Of a DNA stretch of 64,000 bases, positions 42,923 through 51,142 are shown piece after piece. The stretch is from Gammaproteobacteria bacterium (GTDB lineage Bacteria; Pseudomonadota; Gammaproteobacteria; Steroidobacterales; JABDKV01): assembly GCA_029862165.1 (NCBI GenBank), contig JAOTXU010000003.1, positions 1-64,000 of the forward strand, in the 5' to 3' direction. The notes beneath the pieces are model-generated. The model did no database searches. It was given only the letters and a program-made list of their open reading frames with translations, and was not told the origin of the DNA. Each line of letters opens with the position of its first letter. Position 1 is the stretch's first letter. The translations under genes and the position numbers were made by a program.

Positions 42923-43588
42923 TCACACACAAGAGCCTTCGTCAAAAGCCTGCCGCTTTTGATCAAGGCTTTCCATTTGTTTCTTCGCCAGCGCCATTTG
43001 GTCGGCCGACAAAATATTCGGTGACCCGGCAGCCAGTGCTGTCAGGTACAACCTGGAGCACCACTCGAGTGTCACGCAACGGCCAAGGGCCCTGTCCAGC
43101 GTATCTGCCGTCGTCAGTGTTCCATGATTTTTCATGATGACGGCTGAGCGGCCCAGTAATGCCTGCGATGTGACTTCAGCCAGTTCATCAGACCCAAACG
43201 TCCGATACGGTGCGACCGGCACAGCTCCGCCAAGTTCTACCATCTGGTAGTGGATCGTCGGCAACTGATCGAAAACCGTTGAAACGGCTGTTGCATACAA
43301 CGAATGAGCGTGGACGATCGCTCCCAGCTCTGGACTCGACTCGTAGACTGACATATGCAGCGGTGTTTCAGACGATGGCAGCATCTCGCCATCTATAACG
43401 TTGCCTTTTAGATCGACAACGGCGATGTCACGCGGCCTTAGCGACTTATAGTCCCGGCCGCTTGGCGTGATAACAACATGCTCGCCAATGCGAGTGCTGA
43501 CGTTGCCGGATGTGTTGACGACAAGTCCCGTAGTCAAGAGGTCAAGCGCAGTCTTGGCAACTTCGGCGCGTTGTGTTTCGTAAAGCAT
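42923..43588 (-). CDS. Class II aldolase (fuculose-1-phosphate aldolase-like)
   Basis: The 221-residue protein keeps the zinc site and active residues of class II aldolases: SSETPLH (Glu74), VHAHSLYA (His93, His95) and KNHGTL (His155), plus the phosphate loop NVSTR and PSGRDY. The family splits fuculose- or ribulose-1-phosphate into DHAP and an aldehyde. In this operon it follows an MtnA-like isomerase and a nucleoside phosphorylase, so its likely substrate is a 5-(deoxy/methylthio)ribulose-1-phosphate or ribulose-1-phosphate. AGAGGGACAAG lies before the ATG. It is ten bases downstream of the phosphorylase stop. Confidence 0.82.
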   Translation of the reverse strand: MLYETQRAEVAKTALDLLTTGLVVNTSGNVSTRIGEHVVITPSGRDYKSLRPRDIAVVDLKGNVIDGEMLPSSETPLHMSVYESSPELGAIVHAHSLYATAVSTVFDQLPTIHYQMVELGGAVPVAPYRTFGSDELAEVTSQALLGRSAVIMKNHGTLTTADTLDRALGRCVTLEWCSRLYLTALAAGSPNILSADQMALAKKQMESLDQKRQAFDEGSCV

Positions 43589-43598
43589 GCTTGTCCCT

Positions 43599-44378
43599 CT
43601 ACCGAAATGTGGTCAGTGCATTCAAAGCCAGATCGATCGCGGTAACGATGCCGCGATCACGCGCACTCGCATCCGGAATCGTGTCGCCTTTCACTACATT
43701 GGCAACCCAACCATCGATACTAAAAACACACGCCGTCGGTACAGACAACAACGCACCAAGCGTCAGCACCGTAGCAGCCTCCATTTCGAAGGCAAGGACG
43801 TTCGCTTCCGCATACCGTGCGGCCTCATCGGCGAGACGCGGACCTTTGAATGCATCGGAGGTATGCACAATACCCACGTGTGCTTTGACATCTTGCGTCT
43901 TCGCAGCCCGCAACAGCTCACCCGTTAATCCGAAATGAGCCGTCGCCGGGTAATTCGCCGGAATGAATTTGTGGCTGGTTCCTTCATCGCGCACCGCAGC
44001 CGTGCCGACGACGATGTCACCCGGTACAACGTTGCTTGAAACTGAACCGGCAGTACCAACCCGAATAGCGGCTTTTACACCAAGCGGTTTCAGGTCCTGC
44101 ACGACCATTGCGGCACCTGGGCTGCCGAGACCGGTCGAGATAACCGATACCGGGAGGCCTTTGAATGTTCCGGTGTAAGAATGAAATTCCCGATTCACCA
44201 TGACGAGTTTGGCGTCGTCGAACCACTCCTCTGCGATCCTGGCAGCACGCGCCGGATCGCCCGGCAATAGTACATGGGGCGCGATCTCCCCTGGCATACA
44301 ACGTGTTGCTCGAAATAAAGCTCGCTCTGACGAGTCGGGGTCCGGTAAATCTTTATTGAGAAAATTCCAGGCTGACAT
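43599..44378 (-). CDS. Nucleoside phosphorylase (uridine/purine phosphorylase family)
   Basis: The 259-residue protein belongs to the hexameric NP-I phosphorylases: phosphate loop LLPGDPARAARIAE, YTGTFKGLPVSVISTGLGSPGA, AIRVGTAGSVS, and the ribose-contact VLAFEMEAATVL. The closest groups are uridine phosphorylase and DeoD-type purine phosphorylase; base specificity cannot be decided. It releases a base and a ribose-1-phosphate derivative, which the flanking MtnA-like enzyme could isomerise. AAGGAATTGG precedes the ATG. It lies 17 bases after the MtnA-like stop. Confidence 0.85.
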   Translation of the reverse strand: MSAWNFLNKDLPDPDSSERALFRATRCMPGEIAPHVLLPGDPARAARIAEEWFDDAKLVMVNREFHSYTGTFKGLPVSVISTGLGSPGAAMVVQDLKPLGVKAAIRVGTAGSVSSNVVPGDIVVGTAAVRDEGTSHKFIPANYPATAHFGLTGELLRAAKTQDVKAHVGIVHTSDAFKGPRLADEAARYAEANVLAFEMEAATVLTLGALLSVPTACVFSIDGWVANVVKGDTIPDASARDRGIVTAIDLALNALTTFR

Positions 44379-44395
44379 TGACCAATTCCTTGAGA

Positions 44396-45484
44396 TCAGA
44401 CTACCGCATCGGTGATAAAAGGTGTGGCGTCGACGTAAGAGGCAATTTCAGACGCCGGGAATGCACCGCGATCAGTGATGATCTTCGATACGAGATCGGG
44501 TGGCGTGATATCGAATGCCGGGTACAGCCCCTTTACATCCGACGGAGCAATGCGTGTTCCGCCAACATTAACGATTTCCTCACCATCGCGGAATTCAACC
44601 TCTACACTGGATTCACCGGCACTTTCGATATCCGGACCACTTTGGCGCAGCACGTAATACGGCAGTCCATTGGTCTTTGCGGCCAACGCGTGTTGATAGG
44701 TCCCGATCTTATTGCACACAGTACCGTCCATGCAGACACGATCGGCTGCGGTGACAAACGCATCGATCTCACCGCGACGCATTAGAAAGCCACCCATGCC
44801 ATCGGTGATCACATGCACGTCGAAACCGGTCTGCATCGCACACAACGAAGTCAATCGCGCTCCCTGTAAATAAGGCCGGGTTTCGCTCACAATCACTTTC
44901 AGAGGTTTGCCGATCCGGCGCGCCTCGACCAGCATGTAGGCATAAGGACGATCCGGAAAGCAGTGGGTCAGAATCGTTGCATCATCCGGTAAAATTTCGC
45001 ACGCGATACGTCCTACCTCATAGGCCTGGCGGGAAAGCGCTACCGCACCTCTTTCAACGGTGGCCAGTATCGCATCGCGTGGCGAGTTACCCTCGGCTAG
45101 CGCGTGTTCAGCCGCAGCCAGGCAAGCGACCATCATCCGGCTAATCGCCAAACCCGTTGGCCGGGTCTTTTTCAATCGCTCTGACGCTATCGTTAGTTGC
45201 GTACGGCAATCGGACTCCGCTTTATCGGAGACTGCAAGCGCAAGACCGTATCCGGCGGCAACGGACAACGAGAACGCGCCCTGAATAACCATGTTTTCGA
45301 TGCATCGCGCCACATCTTCAACGCTCTCACAATCGATGTGCCGCTCATCGTGTGGTAGCGCCCGGCGATCAAGAATTCGTACGACACCGTCGCACCAATC
45401 GGCTATACCCTCCCGACGGATCAGCAGCGGCAGATCTTTTTCGATAAAAACCCCTTCGAGGCCCACGCGGTCGTTTTTGTTCAT
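44396..45484 (-). CDS. MtnA-like sugar-1-phosphate isomerase (eIF2B family)
   Basis: The protein of about 362 residues matches the eIF-2B alpha/beta/delta and methylthioribose-1-phosphate isomerase family: ILTHCFPDRPY with the catalytic-type Cys (about 175), SETRPYLQGARLTS, ITDGMGGFLM with the Asp (about 228), and DRVCMDGTVCNKIGTYQ. The usual RGAPAIG motif reads QGAFSLS, so it is a divergent paralogue and may act on ribose-1-phosphate or 5-deoxyribose-1-phosphate. It opens the five-gene operon. The ATG at 45484 is preferred over a TTG ten codons upstream. Confidence 0.8.
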   Translation of the reverse strand: MNKNDRVGLEGVFIEKDLPLLIRREGIADWCDGVVRILDRRALPHDERHIDCESVEDVARCIENMVIQGAFSLSVAAGYGLALAVSDKAESDCRTQLTIASERLKKTRPTGLAISRMMVACLAAAEHALAEGNSPRDAILATVERGAVALSRQAYEVGRIACEILPDDATILTHCFPDRPYAYMLVEARRIGKPLKVIVSETRPYLQGARLTSLCAMQTGFDVHVITDGMGGFLMRRGEIDAFVTAADRVCMDGTVCNKIGTYQHALAAKTNGLPYYVLRQSGPDIESAGESSVEVEFRDGEEIVNVGGTRIAPSDVKGLYPAFDITPPDLVSKIITDRGAFPASEIASYVDATPFITDAVV

Positions 45485-45531
45485 GGGTTTGATAGTCTCA
45501 CGGTATGCCGTCAAAGCTATGTTGGAATTCA

Positions 45532-45601
45532 GGGGACAGTATACTCAGAATTAGCTCGCTACTTCGGGTCGTCAACTAAGCCAAATAAGTATACTGTCCC
45601 C
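45532..45601. repeat. Inverted repeat (GGGGACAGTATACT) in a divergent promoter region
   Basis: The arms GGGGACAGTATACT and AGTATACTGTCCCC are perfectly complementary over 14 bases and separated by 42 bases. They occupy nearly the whole gap between the MtnA-like operon and the divergent permease gene. The motif is of the kind dispersed in many proteobacterial genomes, so it may be a REP-type insertion, but its position would also suit an operator controlling both genes. Confidence 0.6.
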
Positions 45602-45628
45602 CGATTGCCAGACAGAGTCACCAGAAGC

Positions 45629-46978
45629 ATGCAGGCTGAAACAAGACAGGACTCAAAACGACTGCTCGGCTTCTGGGATTTAATGAGTATTTCACTGGGC
45701 CAGATCGTGGGCGCCGGGGTTGTCGTCCTGACCGGCATCGGCATCGGAATTACTGGTTACGGCACACCGTGGGCGTTTTTGCTCGCACTCGGGATCGTTT
45801 GTCTTCCTTCCCTTAGCATCGCAGCTCTGGGTGCCGCCATTCCTTCCACTGGTGGTACCTACACCTACGTTCGCGATTTACTGGGTCACAAAACGGCGTT
45901 TCTTTATCTTGGCCTGCTGGTCGCAGGACAGCTGGTATTGGCAACCTATGCTATCGGTTTTGCGGATTACGCAGACGCCTTAATGCCCGGAATAAATTTG
46001 GGCGTTGTTGCCGCGGCAGTGATGACACTCTGCTTTATCGCCAACCTTTTGGGCGTGAAAACTGCCGCACGCTTTCAATCCATGATGGTGCTCGTTCTTA
46101 TTGTTTCGCTGCTCATGTTTATCGGTTTCGGTCTTTCCCATGTCGACAATTTGGAGAACTACACGAGCGTTGAGCGAGTCATGCCTGACGGTATAGGCGC
46201 TTTTATTGCCGCTGCCTACATTCTTCGCTTCGGTATGATCGGCAGCGAGTTTATATCCGAGCTCGGCGGCGAAACGAAAGACCCTGGACGGAATATTCCC
46301 AGGGTGATGATTACTTCCCTGACACTCGTCACTGTGCTGTATATGACGATCGGCATTATCGCCACCGGGGTGTTGCCGCTCGACCAGGTCAAGGGAAAAT
46401 CACTAGCGTTTGTTGCCAAGGAAATATTTCCGCCTGCAATCTATATCTTCTTTGTCCTTGGCGGTGTAATGATTGCGTTGCTGACGACACTGAATTCTAT
46501 TTTTGCCTGGTGTACCAAGGGTCTGTTCATGGCCACGCAGGACGGCTGGCTGCCCCATTCAATTGCTATCCGGAACAGGTTCGGCACACCCTTCATCCTG
46601 CTGACACTTTTTTATGTTGTTGGCATGCTACCTATCGTCACTGGTATGACATTGCAATACGTCACTATCCTCGGTAATGCCGTTGGCATCATTTTCGGCA
46701 TCATCCCGGTGCTGGCTTTATATAATCTTTATGACAGAAACCCCGAGGCTTATCGGCGAGCGTCTTTCAAGCTACCGGTCGTCGCTATGAAAATTGTGCC
46801 CTTTGTCGCGCTGGCCGTTTATGCCGTTGGCGTTTACCTGAGTATGGGGTTTATCGGCATGACAGGTTTTGTAACTCTACTGGTCTACGCTGCAATGCTG
46901 CTGGCGTATGCGTTCTGGCGTGAGCCACACGTCATCGTTGCCAGGGAGTCAGCTTTGAGCGTCGATCTTTCCCAGTAG
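45629..46978 (+). CDS. APC family permease
   Basis: The protein of about 449 residues has twelve predicted membrane helices. The APC signature lies in the first helix (SISLGQIVGAGVVVLTG), with GGTYTYVRDLLG after the third. EFISELGGETKDPGRNIPR marks the conserved loop between helices. It carries amino acids, polyamines or nucleobases by proton or sodium symport; the neighbouring nucleoside genes favour a nucleoside or nucleobase substrate, as inference. The ATG at 45629 is preferred over a TTG eight codons upstream. Its last 30 bases overlap the convergent TTC38-like gene. Confidence 0.82.
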   Translation: MQAETRQDSKRLLGFWDLMSISLGQIVGAGVVVLTGIGIGITGYGTPWAFLLALGIVCLPSLSIAALGAAIPSTGGTYTYVRDLLGHKTAFLYLGLLVAGQLVLATYAIGFADYADALMPGINLGVVAAAVMTLCFIANLLGVKTAARFQSMMVLVLIVSLLMFIGFGLSHVDNLENYTSVERVMPDGIGAFIAAAYILRFGMIGSEFISELGGETKDPGRNIPRVMITSLTLVTVLYMTIGIIATGVLPLDQVKGKSLAFVAKEIFPPAIYIFFVLGGVMIALLTTLNSIFAWCTKGLFMATQDGWLPHSIAIRNRFGTPFILLTLFYVVGMLPIVTGMTLQYVTILGNAVGIIFGIIPVLALYNLYDRNPEAYRRASFKLPVVAMKIVPFVALAVYAVGVYLSMGFIGMTGFVTLLVYAAMLLAYAFWREPHVIVARESALSVDLSQ

Positions 46979-48262
46979 CCCCCTGTCAAACGTCGATTGC
47001 CCGTTTTTTCGCGATTGCAAAATAGCACGTGCCTTTTCTTTCTCGCCCGCACGCATACACGCCTCCAGGAGTGTCTCTTCAATGATGCGGCGCTGGGGGT
47101 TGCTACCGCCCAGCAATACGCTGTCTGACACGACGGGCTCTAGCAGGTTTACGGCAGCAGCATAATTGGAATCCGCAAACGCATTGAATCCTTTCGCAAA
47201 CTGCAGCATGCATTTGGTCAGTTCCGTGCCGCTGTTCAGTGACAGGCGAGCCAGTCTATCGATGAGGCCTTGTTGTTGTTCGCGATTATTCAGCAGCGCC
47301 GTGGACATCACGCGATGAATATCGGCAAAGGCGAAACCACACACTGGATAATGAGTATCCGCATACCGCACCAGATCCTGAGCAATGTTGTCCGGGATAT
47401 CCATACCGGACAGATAGCAGCGCCACAAAAACGCGGCATTGTCGCTAAACGTTGTTAACGGCATGGGATCGCTGACGGTGGGATCGAGTTCGCGTTCGTA
47501 TATTTCCATCAACTCGTTAGTGCAGGCACCGCTTTCCCGGGCCAGCAATGCGAGGTGCCACATCAAATGGTGGCGCATGTCCGATTTATCGCCGTGCACA
47601 GTCTTCCAGTCATTTATGAAGGCCACACCTTCGTCCACGGCACCAGCTTCAAAATGCACATGCGCCAGTGAATGCGCGCAATTGCCATTCTCGCAAAGCG
47701 ACCAGGCTCGTTCTCCGTCGTCGCGTGCCTGTCTTAACTCCCCAACTTCCGCACCCACAAAGCTGCGAGTCGTCATATGCCACCAGTTATCCGACGGATA
47801 GGCTGCCCTTGTCGTTTGTAGCAGCGCGACGTTTTGCCTGCGCCAGTCGCGCTGACCGGAAAACGCCAGCAGACCAAACGGGCCTGCCAGATGGGCCAAC
47901 ACAAATATATCCCGCGGGTAATTCTCAACATGGCTCTGGGCCAAACGCAGCGCCTCTGGATCGAACGATGCAGATGCTGTGATGACGTCGATTGCGGACT
48001 GTTCGCGTAGCGTCGTCCCTGTCTTCAGCGAGACAGACTTGTCTAAATGCTCTACGGCTGCACTCGCAAAGCCATGAATCTGCAATTGGCGCCCTAATGC
48101 AGCATGCGCCAGGGCAAACTCTTCATCCTGAGTGGTGGCGCGGGTTAATTCGGTAATCCCGGGTTCATCCAATCGCAAAGCGTTATCGATACCGGCCGAA
48201 TAAGCCTGTTGGGCTTCCTCGCTGGCGCAGCTTAGCTCTAAGCCGTAGCAGTCTTTGTACAA
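46949..48262 (-). CDS. TTC38-like tetratricopeptide repeat protein
   Basis: The 437-residue protein is almost all helical repeats and matches the tetratricopeptide protein 38 type: FALAHAALGRQLQIHG, the HxxxHxxxE-like segment CAHSLAHVHFEAGAVDEG, MRHHLMWHLALLARE, and a closing EETLLEACMRAGEKEKA. Its role is unknown in bacteria. A TTG start nine bases after the stop of the PLP-enzyme gene is used since no ATG fits, which implies translational coupling. Its 3' end overlaps the permease gene by 30 bases. Confidence 0.7.
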   Translation of the reverse strand: MYKDCYGLELSCASEEAQQAYSAGIDNALRLDEPGITELTRATTQDEEFALAHAALGRQLQIHGFASAAVEHLDKSVSLKTGTTLREQSAIDVITASASFDPEALRLAQSHVENYPRDIFVLAHLAGPFGLLAFSGQRDWRRQNVALLQTTRAAYPSDNWWHMTTRSFVGAEVGELRQARDDGERAWSLCENGNCAHSLAHVHFEAGAVDEGVAFINDWKTVHGDKSDMRHHLMWHLALLARESGACTNELMEIYERELDPTVSDPMPLTTFSDNAAFLWRCYLSGMDIPDNIAQDLVRYADTHYPVCGFAFADIHRVMSTALLNNREQQQGLIDRLARLSLNSGTELTKCMLQFAKGFNAFADSNYAAAVNLLEPVVSDSVLLGGSNPQRRIIEETLLEACMRAGEKEKARAILQSRKNGQSTFDRGLLGKIDAQS

Positions 48263-48271
48263 AACGCTGCT

Positions 48272-49522
48272 CTACACCACGTCGAGGGCCTGGTCAAAGT
48301 CATCCAGGATGTCTTCGATATCCTCGATTCCGACACAAAAGCGCACAAGATTATCGGAGATACCTGCGGTCGCCCGATCCTCTTCCGAAACTCCGGAATG
48401 CGTCATACTGGCTGGCACCTGGATAACGCTGTCGGTGCTGCCAAAACTGATGGCGATGGTTGGCAAGCACAGTGCCTCGATCAATCGATGCGCAGCACCC
48501 TTGTCCCCGGCCACCTCGAACGACATGAAACCGCCGAAACCATTGAACATCTGCTGCTTCGCCAGCTCGTGAAACCGGTTGGAGGCAAGACCTGGATAAA
48601 GCACTTCCTGAATCTTTGCGTGTCCCTCCAGGAATTGCGCCACCGCAAGGGCATTCGATGCATGTCGTTCCATTCGAAGGGCAAATGTTTTCAGGCCCAT
48701 ACTCGTAAGCCAGCAGTCCGAAGGGCTCGGTGTTGCCCCGAACTCCATCGCCGCTTGTCCTAACTGACCCCAGAAATCGACAAATTCGGGGTGACGACTG
48801 ACCACCGCCCCACCCAGTGCCACGCCGTGCCCGTTCAGAAACTTAGTCGAAGAATGAATAACCAGATCGCAACCCAATGTCAGGGGGCGCTGATGAAACG
48901 GTGTCGCGGCCGTATTATCTACAGCGATCCAGGCGTCGTTGTCATGCGCCAGGGCTGCCAGCGCCCGCAGGTCATACAATTCGATTCTCGGATTGGAGGG
49001 CGTTTCGACATACACAAGACGCGTTGCCGGATTGTCCCCCAGCACCTTTTGCCAGACCGCGAGGTCTACTGAATCGATAATGCTGACCGTGATACCCAGC
49101 CGGGGACAAATCTCTGTGAAAAGTTTGTGAGTACCGCTATATAAGCTGGTATGGGTCACAATATGGTCGCCGGTCTTCAGCAGCGAAAAAACTGTTGCTG
49201 CGATGGCGCCCATGCCGGACGCGGCGCAATGAGCCGCAACGATGTCTTGTGGGTCTTTGCCGGGTTCGGCCCGTACCAAATCGATTCCCTCCAGCATGGC
49301 GATTTTCTTTGCGAGCGAAATCGTGTTGGGATTCCGGCCTCGTGTATAGACGAAGTGTTCCTTATTCAATCCCGAAAATGTTTCCTCGGCTTCAGCCATA
49401 TCCTTGAAGCCAAAGCTCGAGGTTTGATAAACAGGCATGACATGCGAGTGCAAAGGATGTCCATGTTCTTCATAGTGGTTCGCAATCGTGCCGAGCCCGT
49501 AGCTGCGCTTGATTTCAGACAA
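48272..49522 (-). CDS. Cys/Met metabolism PLP enzyme (methionine gamma-lyase-like)
   Basis: The protein of about 416 residues belongs to the gamma-family of PLP enzymes: SSFGFKDMAEAEETFSG, the PLP phosphate site ASGMGAIAATVFSLLKTGD, WIAVDNTAATPFHQRPL and the Schiff-base lysine in HSSTKFLNGHG. It could be methionine gamma-lyase, cystathionine synthase/lyase or O-acetylhomoserine sulfhydrylase; motif details do not separate these. Sulfur-compound handling fits a methylthio-nucleoside pathway nearby. TTG at 49522 is preferred because GGAGATGGATA gives a good ribosome-binding site. Confidence 0.8.
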   Translation of the reverse strand: MSEIKRSYGLGTIANHYEEHGHPLHSHVMPVYQTSSFGFKDMAEAEETFSGLNKEHFVYTRGRNPNTISLAKKIAMLEGIDLVRAEPGKDPQDIVAAHCAASGMGAIAATVFSLLKTGDHIVTHTSLYSGTHKLFTEICPRLGITVSIIDSVDLAVWQKVLGDNPATRLVYVETPSNPRIELYDLRALAALAHDNDAWIAVDNTAATPFHQRPLTLGCDLVIHSSTKFLNGHGVALGGAVVSRHPEFVDFWGQLGQAAMEFGATPSPSDCWLTSMGLKTFALRMERHASNALAVAQFLEGHAKIQEVLYPGLASNRFHELAKQQMFNGFGGFMSFEVAGDKGAAHRLIEALCLPTIAISFGSTDSVIQVPASMTHSGVSEEDRATAGISDNLVRFCVGIEDIEDILDDFDQALDVV

Positions 49523-49689
49523 TATCCATCTCCACACCGATCATAGACAATTCATCTTAACGTTTTTGCCAGCCTGGCGTAGTCAGTGTGGTGCCGGGAA
49601 TCTTGACTCTGCCTGGTCGTTGTCACACTGTTATTCGTGATGAGTACGTGTTCTTCGACGCCGACTTCAGATCACTATGAGTTCTGCCC

Positions 49690-51099
49690 ATGACTAAGAC
49701 CATTATTCTTGCTTTCGTGTTGCTGGTACTTCAGGCGCCCCTCGTCTACGCCGACTGGTTCGACGACCTCAAAGCCGGGGGCAACGCCGAGGATTTGTAT
49801 CGAACGCTGTATTACATGCCCAAGGGCGGTGACCTGCATAACCACCTGTCGGGCGCGGTATTCCCAGAGTGGTGGTACGAGTTGGCGTTGGCGCAGGAGT
49901 CACGGGGTTATCACTATTACACCAAGGTACGCATCAATAATTGCCGCAATCACGGTGGCAACGAATTTGGCTGGGCACCGTATTACCTGATCTTTCGGAA
50001 CATCGCGGCGTTTGAGTACGAGCAATTGAACGATTGCGAAAAGCGTGAATACAAGCGACTGGATCAGCTCAATGAGGAAGAAAAATCGGCGTGGATAAAC
50101 AGTCTAAAGCTCGACAAGCCACACGAAGGTCGCGAAGAGTTTTTTCAGACCCATTGGCAACGCCTCAATGCGCTCTTGTTTAATCCATGGCTGCAAGCCG
50201 AGATCCTGGCCAGAAACATCAAAACATTCAGCGCAGAGGGGGTCTCATACCTGGAACTACAGGTCGATGTACGGGGGGCGACAAATTACGACGGCACAGC
50301 TATTTCGCCGGACGAAGCATCCGCAATCTTGCGTGAAAGACTGCGCCAAAAAGATGTGGTTGAAACCGGTATGACGGTACGATTTCAGATATCGCTGCTT
50401 CGCTTTACACCGGACGCCGAAGAGGAGCTGCGTATTCTTTACCAGTTTGTCTATGACAACAGCGACCTCTATGTCGCAGTCAATATGGTCGGCCGCGAAG
50501 ACAATGATAAGGGGCATCCGAGGCGCTTCTTGTCCACTTTGCGGGAATTGAGGCAGCAATACGGGGGGGTCAAGCTCTCCATACACGCCGGTGAAGTCGA
50601 CGAGCCCAACGCCCATGTCCGCGAGACCCTGCTGCTCGGCGCCGATCGAATCGGCCATGGTCTAAACCTGATCACCGACGATGACACCATGCGCCTGATG
50701 CGGCATGGGCCTTATCTGGTGGAGATCAATCTGATTAGCAATTTGCTACTGGGATACGTCGGGGACTATTCACAACATCCGTTTCCCGAGTACCTGCGGA
50801 CCGGCATACCGGTCGCGCTGTCCACAGACGATCGAGGTATGTGGAGCTCGACTCTGACCGATGAGTTCTTCGTCGCTGTAACCGAATTCAATCTCTCATG
50901 GGAAGAGATCAAATTGCTCAACCGAAACTCCCTGGCCTACGCTTTTGTCTCGCCAACGGTCAGGCAGGCGCTATTGGACAAATACGACGCAAAGATCACC
51001 CGATTTGAACGACGTATGCGCAAATCGGGTATTGCCAGTCTCGACGCCATGCCGGAAACACGGAACTTCGTATGTGGGCGGTATGCACTGTGCTTTTAG
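49690..51099 (+). CDS. Exported adenosine deaminase
   Basis: The 469-residue precursor has a signal peptide (ILAFVLLVLQAPLVYA) followed by a full adenosine deaminase: GGDLHNHLSGAVFP (His50, His52), SIHAGEVDE with the active-site His and Glu, DRIGHGLNL, and VALSTDDRGMW with the metal Asp. The periplasmic location and length resemble ADGF/ADA2-type secreted enzymes. It would turn extracellular adenosine into inosine, which feeds the phosphorylase-isomerase-aldolase operon nearby if that operon accepts inosine; this is inference. Confidence 0.87.
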   Translation: MTKTIILAFVLLVLQAPLVYADWFDDLKAGGNAEDLYRTLYYMPKGGDLHNHLSGAVFPEWWYELALAQESRGYHYYTKVRINNCRNHGGNEFGWAPYYLIFRNIAAFEYEQLNDCEKREYKRLDQLNEEEKSAWINSLKLDKPHEGREEFFQTHWQRLNALLFNPWLQAEILARNIKTFSAEGVSYLELQVDVRGATNYDGTAISPDEASAILRERLRQKDVVETGMTVRFQISLLRFTPDAEEELRILYQFVYDNSDLYVAVNMVGREDNDKGHPRRFLSTLRELRQQYGGVKLSIHAGEVDEPNAHVRETLLLGADRIGHGLNLITDDDTMRLMRHGPYLVEINLISNLLLGYVGDYSQHPFPEYLRTGIPVALSTDDRGMWSSTLTDEFFVAVTEFNLSWEEIKLLNRNSLAYAFVSPTVRQALLDKYDAKITRFERRMRKSGIASLDAMPETRNFVCGRYALCF

Positions 51100-51142
51100 C
51101 ACAGTCCGCCAGGGCCAATCGAATTTCTCTTCGAAGTACCCG

